A DNA stretch of 6,315 bases from an uncultured Sutterella sp. (lineage in GTDB: Bacteria; Pseudomonadota; Gammaproteobacteria; Burkholderiales; Burkholderiaceae_F): contig USHK01000077.1 in NCBI GenBank assembly GCA_900554375.1, forward strand, positions 1 to 6,315, in the 5' to 3' direction. Shown piece by piece: positions 1 to 6,315 of the stretch. The position numbers and the translations under genes are program-made. The notes under the pieces are model-generated. The model was not told where the DNA came from. It saw only the letters and a list, made by a program, of their open reading frames with translations, and searched no databases. How positions within the stretch are numbered: position 1 is the stretch's first letter; every line of letters starts with the position of its first letter.

Positions 1-320
1 ACACGATAGCTGCGCGTAAGCGGATTAAAGCTCAGGCGGATGGGCTCTTTGATTCCGCAAATAGGGCGATCAAACCAATACCAGCGCTTCTTCTCCACTT
101 CTACCTCGATTACAAAATAAAGCGTGATCCCGCGCTGGAGAACATCCTCAACCTCGGAGCTGAGCTCGAATTCAAAACTGCTGCTGAAATACAGACCCTT
201 GGCCGGCACCTCCTGTCCTTCGATGATCGGGTCAACGGGTACAACAACGTCCGACGCCAGAACACTGAATGAGGTGCTCATCGCCAGGAGAGTTATCGCA
301 AGCAGTTTCTTAAAGGACAT
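1..320 (-). CDS. DUF4390-like exported protein, 5' part only (runs off the left edge)
   Basis: An open frame of 106 codons starts with ATG at 320..318 and continues past base 1, so the C-terminal part is missing. Residues 1-22 form a classical Sec signal peptide: the basic start MSFKK, a hydrophobic core LLAITLLAM, and a likely cleavage site after VLA (residue 22). The mature part includes FELSSEVEDVLQRGITLYFV (about 51-70) followed by an acidic/basic strand and RWYWFDR (79-85). This is the pattern I recognise from DUF4390 proteins, found next to rsmB in Betaproteobacteria. Their function is unknown; the signal peptide implies a periplasmic or envelope location. The start shares one base with the rsmB stop (TGATG) and has only a weak purine stretch (TGAGAA) upstream, so it is probably translated by coupling to rsmB. 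In related genomes ntrY/ntrX, a nitrogen-regulation two-component pair, often follow; that lies outside this window. Confidence 0.8.
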   Translation of the reverse strand, partial: MSFKKLLAITLLAMSTSFSVLASDVVVPVDPIIEGQEVPAKGLYFSSSFEFELSSEVEDVLQRGITLYFVIEVEVEKKRWYWFDRPICGIKEPIRLSFNPLTRSYR

Positions 321-1624
321 CAAATTTTCTCAAGTAATGCGTAAAAGAATCCGTCATGCGTGGCAGGCCAAAAAGAATCCTGAATCTCGGCGTCATTAGC
401 TGGGGCAAGCGATAAAAGTTTTTCGCCTTCCGGTCCGATCGGAATCAGCTTAGCATCAGGATGTCGAGCGCAAAATGCCTCGATTCCGCGAGGTCCCTCT
501 TCGGGGAAAACCGAGCAGACGGCATATAGAATTCTGCCATTATTTGCTAAGAGGGGCCACATGGTTTCCAGAAGCTTCCCTTGAGTCCGCGCAAGTTTAG
601 CAATATCTTCGGGCTTCCTTGACCAGGGAATATCGGGATGTCTTCTCACGATTCCCGAGGCGGTGCAGGGAGCATCAAGCAAAATCCTTTCAAAAGGACG
701 GCCGTCCCACCATTGTGTAGGGTCCCCTGCGTCAGCCACCGTCACTTTTGCCTTTAACCCCAGTCGATCAAGATTTTCGGTGATTCGAGACGCACGCTTG
801 GGATCTATCTCAAGCGCTGTCATATCAACGTCTGCCAGTTCCAAGATATGAGCCGTCTTACCCCCGGGTGCCGCGCAGGCATCCAAGACACGCATTCCTT
901 TCTTAGCACCGAGCAGTTCAGCTGCTAACTGACTCCCGGCATCCTGCACCGAGACCTCTCCTTCAAGAAAACCGGGAACGTCTTTCACCGGCCTTGGAGA
1001 CAGAAGAATCAAACCGAACTTTCCTACTCGTTCAGTCGGAATTCCAGCCTTTTCCAACTTGACTTGAGCTTTTTCCAAAGAAGTCTTTGCCGTATTGACG
1101 CGAAGCGTCATCGGCGGATGCTTTTGCTGGAGCGCAAATATTTCAGCCGTTTGCGCACCGAACACAGCTTCGTAGCGACGAATCCACCAATCGGGTGCAT
1201 TGAAACGAACTGTCGGCTGCTTTTCGGCTCTCGCTAAAAGTTGAGCCTTTTCTCGACCGAATCGTCTCAAAATCGCATTAACGAAATTGGCAGCCTTCAT
1301 CATTTTGCGGGAATGCTTCGCCGCTGCCACCGCTTCATTAACGACGGTAAAGGGCTTTTCTTTTCCCTCGCTCAAGAGGGCGAGAGCAAGCTCAATGAGC
1401 GCCAATACATCGTCTGCCGGCGCGCGGGAAATGAGATCCGAAGAAAGCTTTTGCAGCAGAGCTCTCTTGCGTACTGCTGTATACAGAACGCTTTGGCAGG
1501 CGCTCCGATTTTCGGAGTCTTTCGGCAACCCTTCGAGCACCTTCTCTATCGAAAGACCCTTTTTAACTCCGATCCAAAGCGGAATCGTCTGCGTAAGAGT
1601 GACGGCTAGGGCGGCAGAACTCAT
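320..1624 (-). CDS. rsmB: 16S rRNA (cytosine-967-C5)-methyltransferase RsmB
   Basis: This 434-residue protein has the family's usual length. RsmB uses S-adenosylmethionine to methylate C967 of 16S rRNA during assembly of the small ribosomal subunit, in the cytoplasm. Residues 1 to about 135 are an alpha-helical NusB-like RNA-binding domain. The Rossmann methyltransferase domain follows. It has the SAM-binding motif DACAAPGGKT at 248-257, the acidic strand-2 end ALEIDP at 270-275, and two cysteine motifs: DAPCTASG (Cys320) and AVCSVFPEEG (Cys370). In the related E. coli enzyme Fmu the motif VI cysteine (here Cys370) is the nucleophile and the motif IV cysteine (here Cys320) helps release the product; both are present. 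The ATG overlaps the fmt stop (ATGA), and a strong AAGGAG lies ten bases upstream inside fmt, which supports this start. The downstream DUF4390-like gene overlaps its stop by one base. No damage is visible. Confidence 0.95.
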   Translation of the reverse strand: MSSAALAVTLTQTIPLWIGVKKGLSIEKVLEGLPKDSENRSACQSVLYTAVRKRALLQKLSSDLISRAPADDVLALIELALALLSEGKEKPFTVVNEAVAAAKHSRKMMKAANFVNAILRRFGREKAQLLARAEKQPTVRFNAPDWWIRRYEAVFGAQTAEIFALQQKHPPMTLRVNTAKTSLEKAQVKLEKAGIPTERVGKFGLILLSPRPVKDVPGFLEGEVSVQDAGSQLAAELLGAKKGMRVLDACAAPGGKTAHILELADVDMTALEIDPKRASRITENLDRLGLKAKVTVADAGDPTQWWDGRPFERILLDAPCTASGIVRRHPDIPWSRKPEDIAKLARTQGKLLETMWPLLANNGRILYAVCSVFPEEGPRGIEAFCARHPDAKLIPIGPEGEKLLSLAPANDAEIQDSFWPATHDGFFYALLEKI

Positions 1625-2595
1625 TTAAGAACTTCTCCTTTGGAAAAAGCGTGGCCGGCAATGAAGTCTCGAACATCCAGCTGTTTTCCGCCTGGCCTCT
1701 GCAGACGAGTAATGCGCAAAACCGAACCCTCACCGCAGGCAACTAGAATTCCTTTCGCGCTGCTTTCAATGACTGTGCCCGGGACTTCGTTGGTTTTCTT
1801 TCCCCGCTCGGCAAAGGCCATCCAAACCTTAAGTACTTCCTCGCCGCAGGCGCAGAAGCAGCCCGGAACAGGATTAAAAGCTCTGATCTTATCGGCAGTC
1901 TTATCGGCAGACGCCGTCCATTCAATCTTGCCTTCCGCTTTGGAGAGCTTAGAAGCGTAGGTTGCGCCTTCAGGCTGAGGAATCGGCGGATAAGCTTCAG
2001 GCTCCTTCAAATACGCGATCAGCATCTCGGCTCCGAGCCGAGAAAGCGTCTCTGTAAGTGCGCCCGCCGTATCCTCAGATGTAATTTCAACGGAACGCTT
2101 CATCAGCATGGGCCCGGTATCGAGTCCTGCATCCATCTGCATCAATGTAATGCCCGTCTCCTTATCTCCACGCTCAATGGCTCGCGCAATAGGGGCTGCA
2201 CCCCGCCACTCCGGAAGGAGACTGCCGTGAATGTTTACGGCTTTTAGCGTCGGAAACTTCTGAGGCAGAACACCCGATGGAATGTCGAGAACAAACTGAG
2301 GAACGATAAGACCGTAAGCAGCAACGACGAGAACGTCCGCTTTTGCCTCCTGCATCTTTTTGAGAACTTCAGCTGTTTCCTCTCCGCCTTTTTCAACTTT
2401 GAGAGAGAGCGGAGTGTAAACGGGAATATTATGTTGCTTGGCAAGTGCCTTTACGGCACTTTCTTTCAGCTTTCGGCCGCGGCCTGCGGGTCGGTCCGGC
2501 TGCGATAAAACCATCACAACTTCATGTTCGCTCTGAATTAATGCCTCTAAAGCTTTAGCCGCAAACTCCGGCGTTCCTGCAAAAATAATTCTCAT
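1621..2595 (-). CDS. fmt: Methionyl-tRNA formyltransferase
   Basis: Fmt transfers a formyl group from 10-formyltetrahydrofolate to the amino group of Met on initiator tRNA, allowing translation initiation. The 324 residues compare with about 315 in E. coli. The N-terminal Rossmann-like domain starts MRIIFAGTPEFA. The tRNA-sensing loop SQPDRPAGRGRK is at 31-42. The active-site motif NIHGSLLPEWRGAAP has Asn121 and His123, and QMDAGLDTGPML holds Asp159; these line up with E. coli Asn108, His110 and Asp146. The C-terminal OB-fold-like domain begins near residue 215 (SKAEGKIEW) and ends with QRPGGKQLDVRDF. About a dozen extra residues before the active-site Asn account for the shifted numbering. 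The start is supported by AAGAGGA just upstream of the ATG. The stop overlaps the rsmB ATG, so the two are likely co-transcribed and coupled. Its usual partner def is nearby but separated by an opposite-strand gene. Confidence 0.96.
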   Translation of the reverse strand: MRIIFAGTPEFAAKALEALIQSEHEVVMVLSQPDRPAGRGRKLKESAVKALAKQHNIPVYTPLSLKVEKGGEETAEVLKKMQEAKADVLVVAAYGLIVPQFVLDIPSGVLPQKFPTLKAVNIHGSLLPEWRGAAPIARAIERGDKETGITLMQMDAGLDTGPMLMKRSVEITSEDTAGALTETLSRLGAEMLIAYLKEPEAYPPIPQPEGATYASKLSKAEGKIEWTASADKTADKIRAFNPVPGCFCACGEEVLKVWMAFAERGKKTNEVPGTVIESSAKGILVACGEGSVLRITRLQRPGGKQLDVRDFIAGHAFSKGEVLK

Positions 2596-2625
2596 CTTGT
2601 CCTCTTAACCCGAATCAGAATTGAA

Positions 2626-2653
2626 ATTGTAATGACGGAGCCGATTGTTTCAT
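2626..2653 (-). promoter_or_regulatory. Candidate sigma-70 promoter for fmt-rsmB-DUF4390
   Basis: On the minus strand, ATGAAA (2653..2648, four of six matches to the -35 consensus) is followed after 16 bases by TACAAT (2631..2626, five of six matches to the -10). It would start transcription about 25 bases before the fmt ATG, leaving room for the AAGAGGA ribosome site. The call rests on motif matching by eye in a 90-base gap where a promoter is expected. Confidence 0.35.
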
Positions 2654-2656
2654 AAT
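2627..2656 (+). promoter_or_regulatory. Candidate sigma-70 promoter for the alpha/beta hydrolase gene
   Basis: On the plus strand, TTGTAA (2627-2632, four of six) is followed after 18 bases by CATAAT (2651-2656, five of six), putting the transcript start near 2663, about 23 bases before the ATG at 2686. It overlaps almost completely the candidate fmt promoter on the other strand, so the two could compete for RNA polymerase. The call is by motif only. Confidence 0.35.
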
Positions 2657-2685
2657 CAGATCTGACTATTTTCGGTGGTTTGCTC

Positions 2686-3582
2686 ATGCCTTTTGCTCAC
2701 TTAAAAACGGGACGCTTTCACTACGAGGTATTCGGCGATAAACAGCTTCCGGCTGTCCTTTTGATCATGGGACTGGGAATGCCGGCGGCAGGCTGGCCTC
2801 GGAGCTTTATTTCCATGCTCCTGGAAAAAAGCCTTCGCGTCATCACCGTTGATAACCGAGACGCAGGCTTATCTGAGCATTTTTCTCATTTGAAAACGTC
2901 GATGTCCGTTCCTGCTGCCATCGGCAGAACACTTCTTCGTCTGCCGGTCCAAGCACCCTATCTCCTGGAAGATATGGCCCTCGACTTGGTACATCTGCTG
3001 GACGCATTAGGGCTCCAGAGAGCGCATGTTGTAGGAGCCTCGATGGGAGGAATGATTGGTCAAACCCTTGCATCGATCCGACCATCCCGAGTGGCATCCC
3101 TTACTTCCATTATGTCGGCCTCAGGCAATCCGAGAACAGGATTCGGAAAACTGCGCGCGATTTATTCAATCTTGATGCACTCGAGCGATCTGTCCACCGA
3201 AGAGGGAAGGGAGAAGCACCTAGAAAAAGTATTTATGACTTTGAAAAGCCCGAGCTACGAATACACAGCTCAGGAAAAGCACGAGCTACTCCATGAGATG
3301 AGTCGCTATGAAATTGATCAAACTGCCGGAGAACGACAGCTTCTGGCAATTCTTGCGAGCGGAGACCGCTCAGGCGATATCGCACGTATCACAGCGCCGA
3401 CATTGGTTATTCACGGAGAGGACGACCCTCTTCTCCCGCTCGCAGCAGGAAAAGAAGTTGCCGACCTCATTCCAAAATCTAAATTTCTGGCCTTGCCGCG
3501 TATGGGACATGACCTTCCGCCGATTCACTTCGAGACAATTACCAAATCGATTGCCTCTCATGTTTGGCAGGCAGAAGCCTAG
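2686..3582 (+). CDS. Alpha/beta-fold hydrolase of unknown substrate
   Basis: This 298-residue protein is a cytoplasmic serine hydrolase of the alpha/beta-fold superfamily; no signal peptide or membrane segment is seen. The oxyanion-side loop is LLIMGLGMPAAGW (about 26-38), followed by the strand-loop VITVDNRDAGLSE (53-64). The nucleophile elbow GASMGG has Ser119. The catalytic acid is in VIHGEDDP (most likely Asp247) and the His in MGHDLP (His275). The LIMGLG and DNRDAGLS pattern belongs to a broad proteobacterial group annotated only as alpha/beta hydrolases, resembling esterases of the RdmC type; the substrate cannot be read from the sequence. I chose ATG 2686 over the in-frame TTG at 2680 because the protein then starts MPFAHLKTGRF like its relatives and GGTGG lies seven bases upstream; it remains a weak ribosome site. 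The gene diverges from fmt and converges on def with a single base between stops. It is unlikely to share a pathway with the translation genes. Confidence 0.88.
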   Translation: MPFAHLKTGRFHYEVFGDKQLPAVLLIMGLGMPAAGWPRSFISMLLEKSLRVITVDNRDAGLSEHFSHLKTSMSVPAAIGRTLLRLPVQAPYLLEDMALDLVHLLDALGLQRAHVVGASMGGMIGQTLASIRPSRVASLTSIMSASGNPRTGFGKLRAIYSILMHSSDLSTEEGREKHLEKVFMTLKSPSYEYTAQEKHELLHEMSRYEIDQTAGERQLLAILASGDRSGDIARITAPTLVIHGEDDPLLPLAAGKEVADLIPKSKFLALPRMGHDLPPIHFETITKSIASHVWQAEA

Positions 3583-3593
3583 ATTAGACTTCT
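3573..3593. terminator. Imperfect hairpin spanning both convergent stop codons (possible weak bidirectional terminator)
   Basis: AGAAG (3573-3577) pairs with CTTCT (3589-3593), and inside it CTA (3579-3581) pairs with TAG (3585-3587) around the loop GAT, with one C/A mismatch. The dyad centres on base 3583, the only base between the hydrolase TAG (3580-3582) and the def stop (3584-3586, read on the minus strand). There is no clean T-run on either side and the stem is short, so intrinsic termination would be weak at best. Part of the symmetry could be chance from facing stop codons. Confidence 0.25.
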
Positions 3594-4111
3594 TCCTTGG
3601 CCGCTCGTTCCTCTTCCAAACGCATCTTACGAATTTTGTGACGAATGCGCTGTTTCTTAAGCATGCTCAGGTGGTCTACGAAGACCGTCCCTTCCAAGTG
3701 ATCCATTTCGTGCTGAACACAGACGGCCAGCAGTCCGTCGCATTCCAATTCAAAAAAGTTGCCTTCGAGATCCTGAGCCTTGACTTTTACTTTTGCCGGA
3801 CGAGTCACCTTATCATAAATGCCGGGCACGGATAAGCAGCCCTCTTCCCACGGCTTAGTCTCCTTACTGGACTCAACCAGCTCCGGATTGACTAAAACTT
3901 TAAGATCGTTTTTTTCTTCGGTAATATCGATCACGATTAATCGTATGTGTCTGTCAACCTGTGTAGCAGCAAGACCTACGCCGGGAGCTTTATACATAGT
4001 TTCGGCCATATCGGCGGCAAGCTGCTTGAGTTTGTCGTCAAACTCCGTCACCGCAGTTGCCTTCGTGGCAAGACGAGGATCAGGATATTTAAGAATCGGA
4101 AGTAACGCCAA
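3584..4111 (-). CDS. def: Peptide deformylase
   Basis: Def removes the N-formyl group from nascent proteins at the ribosome exit, undoing the modification that Fmt introduces. The 175-residue length is normal for the bacterial class. All three family motifs are present: GVGLAATQ (44-51), EGCLS (90-94) with metal ligand Cys92, and HEMDH (134-138) with ligands His134 and His138 and catalytic Glu135. The enzyme normally holds Fe2+. The C-terminus is a highly charged Lys/Arg/Glu helix (about 151-175), as in other Gram-negative forms, where this region contacts the ribosome. The start codon is TTG: no ATG or GTG lies between it and the upstream in-frame stop, GGAG sits seven bases upstream, and the start [14 protein letters not shown] matches the family. 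The gene is divergent from topB and convergent with the hydrolase, so it is probably transcribed alone rather than with fmt. Confidence 0.96.
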   Translation of the reverse strand: MALLPILKYPDPRLATKATAVTEFDDKLKQLAADMAETMYKAPGVGLAATQVDRHIRLIVIDITEEKNDLKVLVNPELVESSKETKPWEEGCLSVPGIYDKVTRPAKVKVKAQDLEGNFFELECDGLLAVCVQHEMDHLEGTVFVDHLSMLKKQRIRHKIRKMRLEEERAAKEEV

Positions 4112-4289
4112 CGTTATGCTCCAAAAATCACTTTATTGTCTGTAAATCTTTAATGATACTCGTCACGGAAATTACTTATATACGCACTAAAACACCTGTT
4201 ACATGTTGATTAACGGAAAAGGAATCACCGCTTCTTTGAAAAAGTGCTAATTTAAAAAAAGACTTAAGTACATAATTAATGGATTAAAA
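4112..4289. other. Divergent intergenic region between def and topB
   Basis: This 178-base stretch is visibly richer in A+T than the flanking genes and must carry the promoters of def (leftward) and topB (rightward). The def ribosome site GGAG reads on the minus strand at 4122..4119. A weak GGA for topB is at 4281-4283. A -10-like CATAAT for topB is at 4271-4276 but has no convincing -35 at proper spacing; TTGAAA at 4236-4241 is too far away. A TATATA/TATAAG block on the minus strand (4182..4175) could be a def -10, also without a clear -35. No ORF, tRNA or strong hairpin is seen. Confidence 0.6.
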
Positions 4290-6315
4290 ATGGGCAAAAC
4301 ACTTGTCATTGCCGAAAAACCCTCAGTTGCAGGAGACATCGCACGGGCTATCGGCGGCTTAAAGAAAGTCGGAGACCACTACGAAGGAGATTCTTATATT
4401 GTTGCTTCCGCAGTGGGTCACCTGCTTGAGCTCAAGGAACCGGCAGAGTATGAAGTAAAAAGAGGCAAATGGAGCTTTGCCAACCTCCCGGTGATCCCCT
4501 CTCACTTTGATCTTGCTCCGATTAAGAAGTCAGAGACCAAGTTAAACGGCCTGAAAAAACTTCTCAAGAGTAAAGAGGTCGATAAAGTCATAAACGCTTG
4601 TGATGCGGGACGTGAAGGGGAATTGATCTTCCGCTATATCATGGAGGCTGCGAAAAATAAGAAGCCGATCTATCGTCTTTGGCTACAGTCCATGACAAAA
4701 AGTGCCATCCTGGATGCTTTCAAGCACCTGCGCAGTGACGCACAGATGCAGCCCTTGGCGGACGCCGCCAAGAGCCGGTCAGAAGCCGATTGGCTGGTAG
4801 GCATCAACGGTACTCGTGCCATGACGGCCTTCAATAGTAAAGACGGCGGCTTTTTCCTTACGACCGTCGGTAGAGTTCAGACCCCGACGCTTGCCCTCGT
4901 AGTTAACCGCGAAGAAAAGATCAGAAGCTTTATTCCCCGTGATTACTGGGAGGTCCATGCCGACTTCAAAGTCAATGCGGGCGTATACGAAGGTAAATAT
5001 TTTGATCCCGACTTTAAAAAGAGTTCTGATTCTGACTTAAACGCAGAAAGACTATGGTCTGCCGAGGAAGCACAGAAAATTGCCGATGCCGTCAGAGGAA
5101 AAAAAGGCACGGTTAACGAGGCTTCCAAACCCTCTACTTCTTCCTGCCCTGCGTTATATGATTTGACGACGCTTCAGCGCGAGGCCAACTCCCGTTTCGG
5201 CTTCTCTGCCAAGACAACGCTTTCAATTGCTCAGGCTCTTTACGAAAAACACAAATTGCTGACTTACCCTCGTACGGATGCCCGCGCGCTACCGGAAGAT
5301 TACCTTCCAACGGTTAAAGAGATTTTGAGTGTCATTGCACAGACTTCCTCCCTCGGCAAGTTCGCTCAGAAAGCCCTGGAGGAAAACTACGTCGTATTTA
5401 CCAAAAAGATCTTCAATAACGCCAAAATCAGTGATCACTTCGCCATCATTCCGACCGGCCAAATGCCCAAAGGAACTTTGTCAGAAGTAGAACAGAAGAT
5501 TTATGACCTAGTAACGAAACGTTTTATCGCTGTTTTCTATCCGCCGGCTCAATTTCTAAATACGACGCGCACGACTGTTGTTGAGAGCTACCATTTCGTG
5601 AGCGAAGGAAAAGTGATGCAGAATCCCGGCTGGCTAGAAGTATACGGCCGCACAAGCGAGGATTCCGGAAGCGAATTAGTTCCCGTTGTCAAGGGTGAAA
5701 CACCGCTGACCGTCAAATCGGATGCCTTGGGACTTGCAACTAAACCTCCGGCCCGATACACGGAAGCTTCATTGCTGAGTGCAATGGAAAACGCAGGAAA
5801 GACTGTGGAAGAAGCCGAACTTCGTGACGCAATGTCCGAGAAAGGCATCGGAACTCCGGCCACACGCGCAGCAATCATCGAAGGACTTATCGCTCAAAGC
5901 TACTTGATTCGTGAAGGGCGTGAGCTGATCCCGACGGCCAAGGCCTCTCAGCTTCTTACCCTCCTAAAAGGACTGAACATCGAAACGCTTTCAGAGACCG
6001 AACTCACCGGCGAGTGGGAATACAAACTGTCCCAGATCGAAAAGGGACAGCTTTCCCGCAAAGACTTTATGAAAGAAATCGGTGATCTGACCCGCAGTAT
6101 TGTGGATCAGGCAAAAAGCTACGGCGCCGACACCGTCCCACTGAGCAACCCGGCTACCCTCAAAGCCCCGTGTCCGAAGTGCGGCGGAAAGATTGTCGAA
6201 AACTATCGGCGCTTTGCGTGCACCTCATGCGATTACAGCATTCCGAAACACCCGGGTGGCAGGACTTTTGCACCGGAAGAAGTTGACGAGCTGCTGACCA
6301 AGGGCCAGATCGGAC
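4290..6315 (+). CDS. topB: DNA topoisomerase III (type IA), 3' end beyond the window
   Basis: An ATG at 4290 opens a frame of 675 complete codons without a stop to the edge. Type IA topoisomerases cut one DNA strand through a tyrosine, pass the other strand, and rejoin; TopB mainly decatenates and resolves recombination or replication intermediates. Motifs in order: TOPRIM AEKPSV with Glu9 and CDAGREGELI (104-113); KSRSEADWLVGINGTRA (161-177); TTVGRVQTPTLALV (191-204); the catalytic site LLTYPRTD with Tyr326 and Arg328; SDHFAIIPTG (381-390); GIGTPATRAAIIEGL (519-533). A C4 zinc-binding motif follows (Cys628, Cys631, Cys644, Cys647), then GRTFAPEEVDELLTKGQIG, the start of a type IA C-terminal repeat that the window cuts. 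TopA would be the alternative, but the N-terminal MGKTLVIAEKPSVA style and the YPRTD context favour the TopB branch. A weak GGA lies six bases before the ATG. The protein is probably most of its full length here. Confidence 0.94.
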   Translation, partial: MGKTLVIAEKPSVAGDIARAIGGLKKVGDHYEGDSYIVASAVGHLLELKEPAEYEVKRGKWSFANLPVIPSHFDLAPIKKSETKLNGLKKLLKSKEVDKVINACDAGREGELIFRYIMEAAKNKKPIYRLWLQSMTKSAILDAFKHLRSDAQMQPLADAAKSRSEADWLVGINGTRAMTAFNSKDGGFFLTTVGRVQTPTLALVVNREEKIRSFIPRDYWEVHADFKVNAGVYEGKYFDPDFKKSSDSDLNAERLWSAEEAQKIADAVRGKKGTVNEASKPSTSSCPALYDLTTLQREANSRFGFSAKTTLSIAQALYEKHKLLTYPRTDARALPEDYLPTVKEILSVIAQTSSLGKFAQKALEENYVVFTKKIFNNAKISDHFAIIPTGQMPKGTLSEVEQKIYDLVTKRFIAVFYPPAQFLNTTRTTVVESYHFVSEGKVMQNPGWLEVYGRTSEDSGSELVPVVKGETPLTVKSDALGLATKPPARYTEASLLSAMENAGKTVEEAELRDAMSEKGIGTPATRAAIIEGLIAQSYLIREGRELIPTAKASQLLTLLKGLNIETLSETELTGEWEYKLSQIEKGQLSRKDFMKEIGDLTRSIVDQAKSYGADTVPLSNPATLKAPCPKCGGKIVENYRRFACTSCDYSIPKHPGGRTFAPEEVDELLTKGQIG
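6171..6230 (+). other. Four-cysteine zinc-binding motif in TopB
   Basis: Within topB, residues 628-647 hold CPKC and, after twelve residues, CTSC, the C4 pattern of topoisomerase zinc ribbons, which in this family bind single-stranded DNA or partner proteins. The bracket marks the coding bases of the ribbon. The segment after it, with PEEVDELLTKG, matches the start of the repeat found at the C-terminus of many bacterial TopB proteins. Confidence 0.75.

Noticed and set aside
124..399. A 91-codon plus-strand ORF at the left edge
   Set aside because: It is antisense to the signal-peptide region of the DUF4390-like gene and the end of rsmB; no motif or ribosome site.
1241..1628. Two plus-strand ORFs (122 and 113 codons) antisense to rsmB
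   Set aside because: They overlap each other and the conserved NusB-like domain of rsmB on the other strand, with no ribosome site or family pattern.
2680..2685. TTG at 2680 as the hydrolase start
   Set aside because: ATG at 2686 gives the family-like N-terminus and better spacing from GGTGG; the TTG would add only two residues.
3308..3835. A 175-codon plus-strand ORF bridging the hydrolase end and antisense to def
   Set aside because: It lies out of frame in a well-supported hydrolase and opposite a well-supported def, has no recognisable motif, and its composition is what a shadow frame would give.
4190..4208. Short inverted repeat AACA...TGTT near 4191-4207 as an operator
   Set aside because: Arms are four bases and AT-rich; this level of symmetry is expected by chance.
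4201..4289. TTGAAA at 4236 paired with CATAAT at 4271 as a topB promoter
   Set aside because: The spacing is 29 bases, far outside the 16-18 expected for sigma-70.
4943..5878. Minus-strand ORFs of 61 and 96 codons inside topB
   Set aside because: They are antisense to conserved TopB segments, are Ser-rich as expected for shadows, and have no support.
1..6315. Mobile element, CRISPR, toxin-antitoxin or defence system
   Set aside because: No direct repeats, transposase, recombinase, arrays or paired small genes were seen; every long stretch is covered by housekeeping genes or the hydrolase.

Overview
The window looks like an ordinary chromosomal segment of a betaproteobacterium, most likely of the order Burkholderiales. 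Base composition is moderate (about half G+C by eye) rather than the high G+C of Burkholderia. Together with the gene content this would fit the Sutterellaceae (Sutterella/Parasutterella-type gut bacteria). That placement is inference from gene order and protein style, not a measured result. The basis is the run def, fmt, rsmB and a DUF4390-type exported protein, an order known from Burkholderiales chromosomes, where ntrY/ntrX usually follow.

Left part (1-2595, minus strand). Three genes read right to left with overlapping ends: fmt (methionyl-tRNA formyltransferase), rsmB (16S rRNA m5C967 methyltransferase) and the start of a DUF4390-like secreted protein that runs off the left edge. The fmt stop overlaps the rsmB start (ATGA), and the rsmB stop shares a base with the next start (TGATG). 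They look like one translationally coupled transcription unit. A short divergent intergenic region (2596-2685) carries candidate promoters for this unit and for the next gene.

Middle part (2686-4111). An alpha/beta hydrolase of unknown substrate is on the plus strand. It converges on def (peptide deformylase, minus strand, TTG start), with one base between the two stop codons. The hydrolase thus sits between def and fmt, two genes often adjacent and co-transcribed in bacteria. Fmt formylates initiator Met-tRNA and Def removes the formyl group from nascent proteins, so the two act at opposite ends of one cycle.

Right part (4112-6315). An AT-rich 178-base divergent intergenic region leads to topB, a type IA DNA topoisomerase III on the plus strand. 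It stays open for 675 codons to the window edge, where it is cut at the start of its C-terminal region after a four-cysteine zinc-binding motif.

I see no tRNA, rRNA, CRISPR, insertion sequence, prophage or obvious repeat. Nothing here supports a new biological system. The points worth a second look concern gene arrangement, coupling, and a dyad-symmetric element across the two convergent stop codons.
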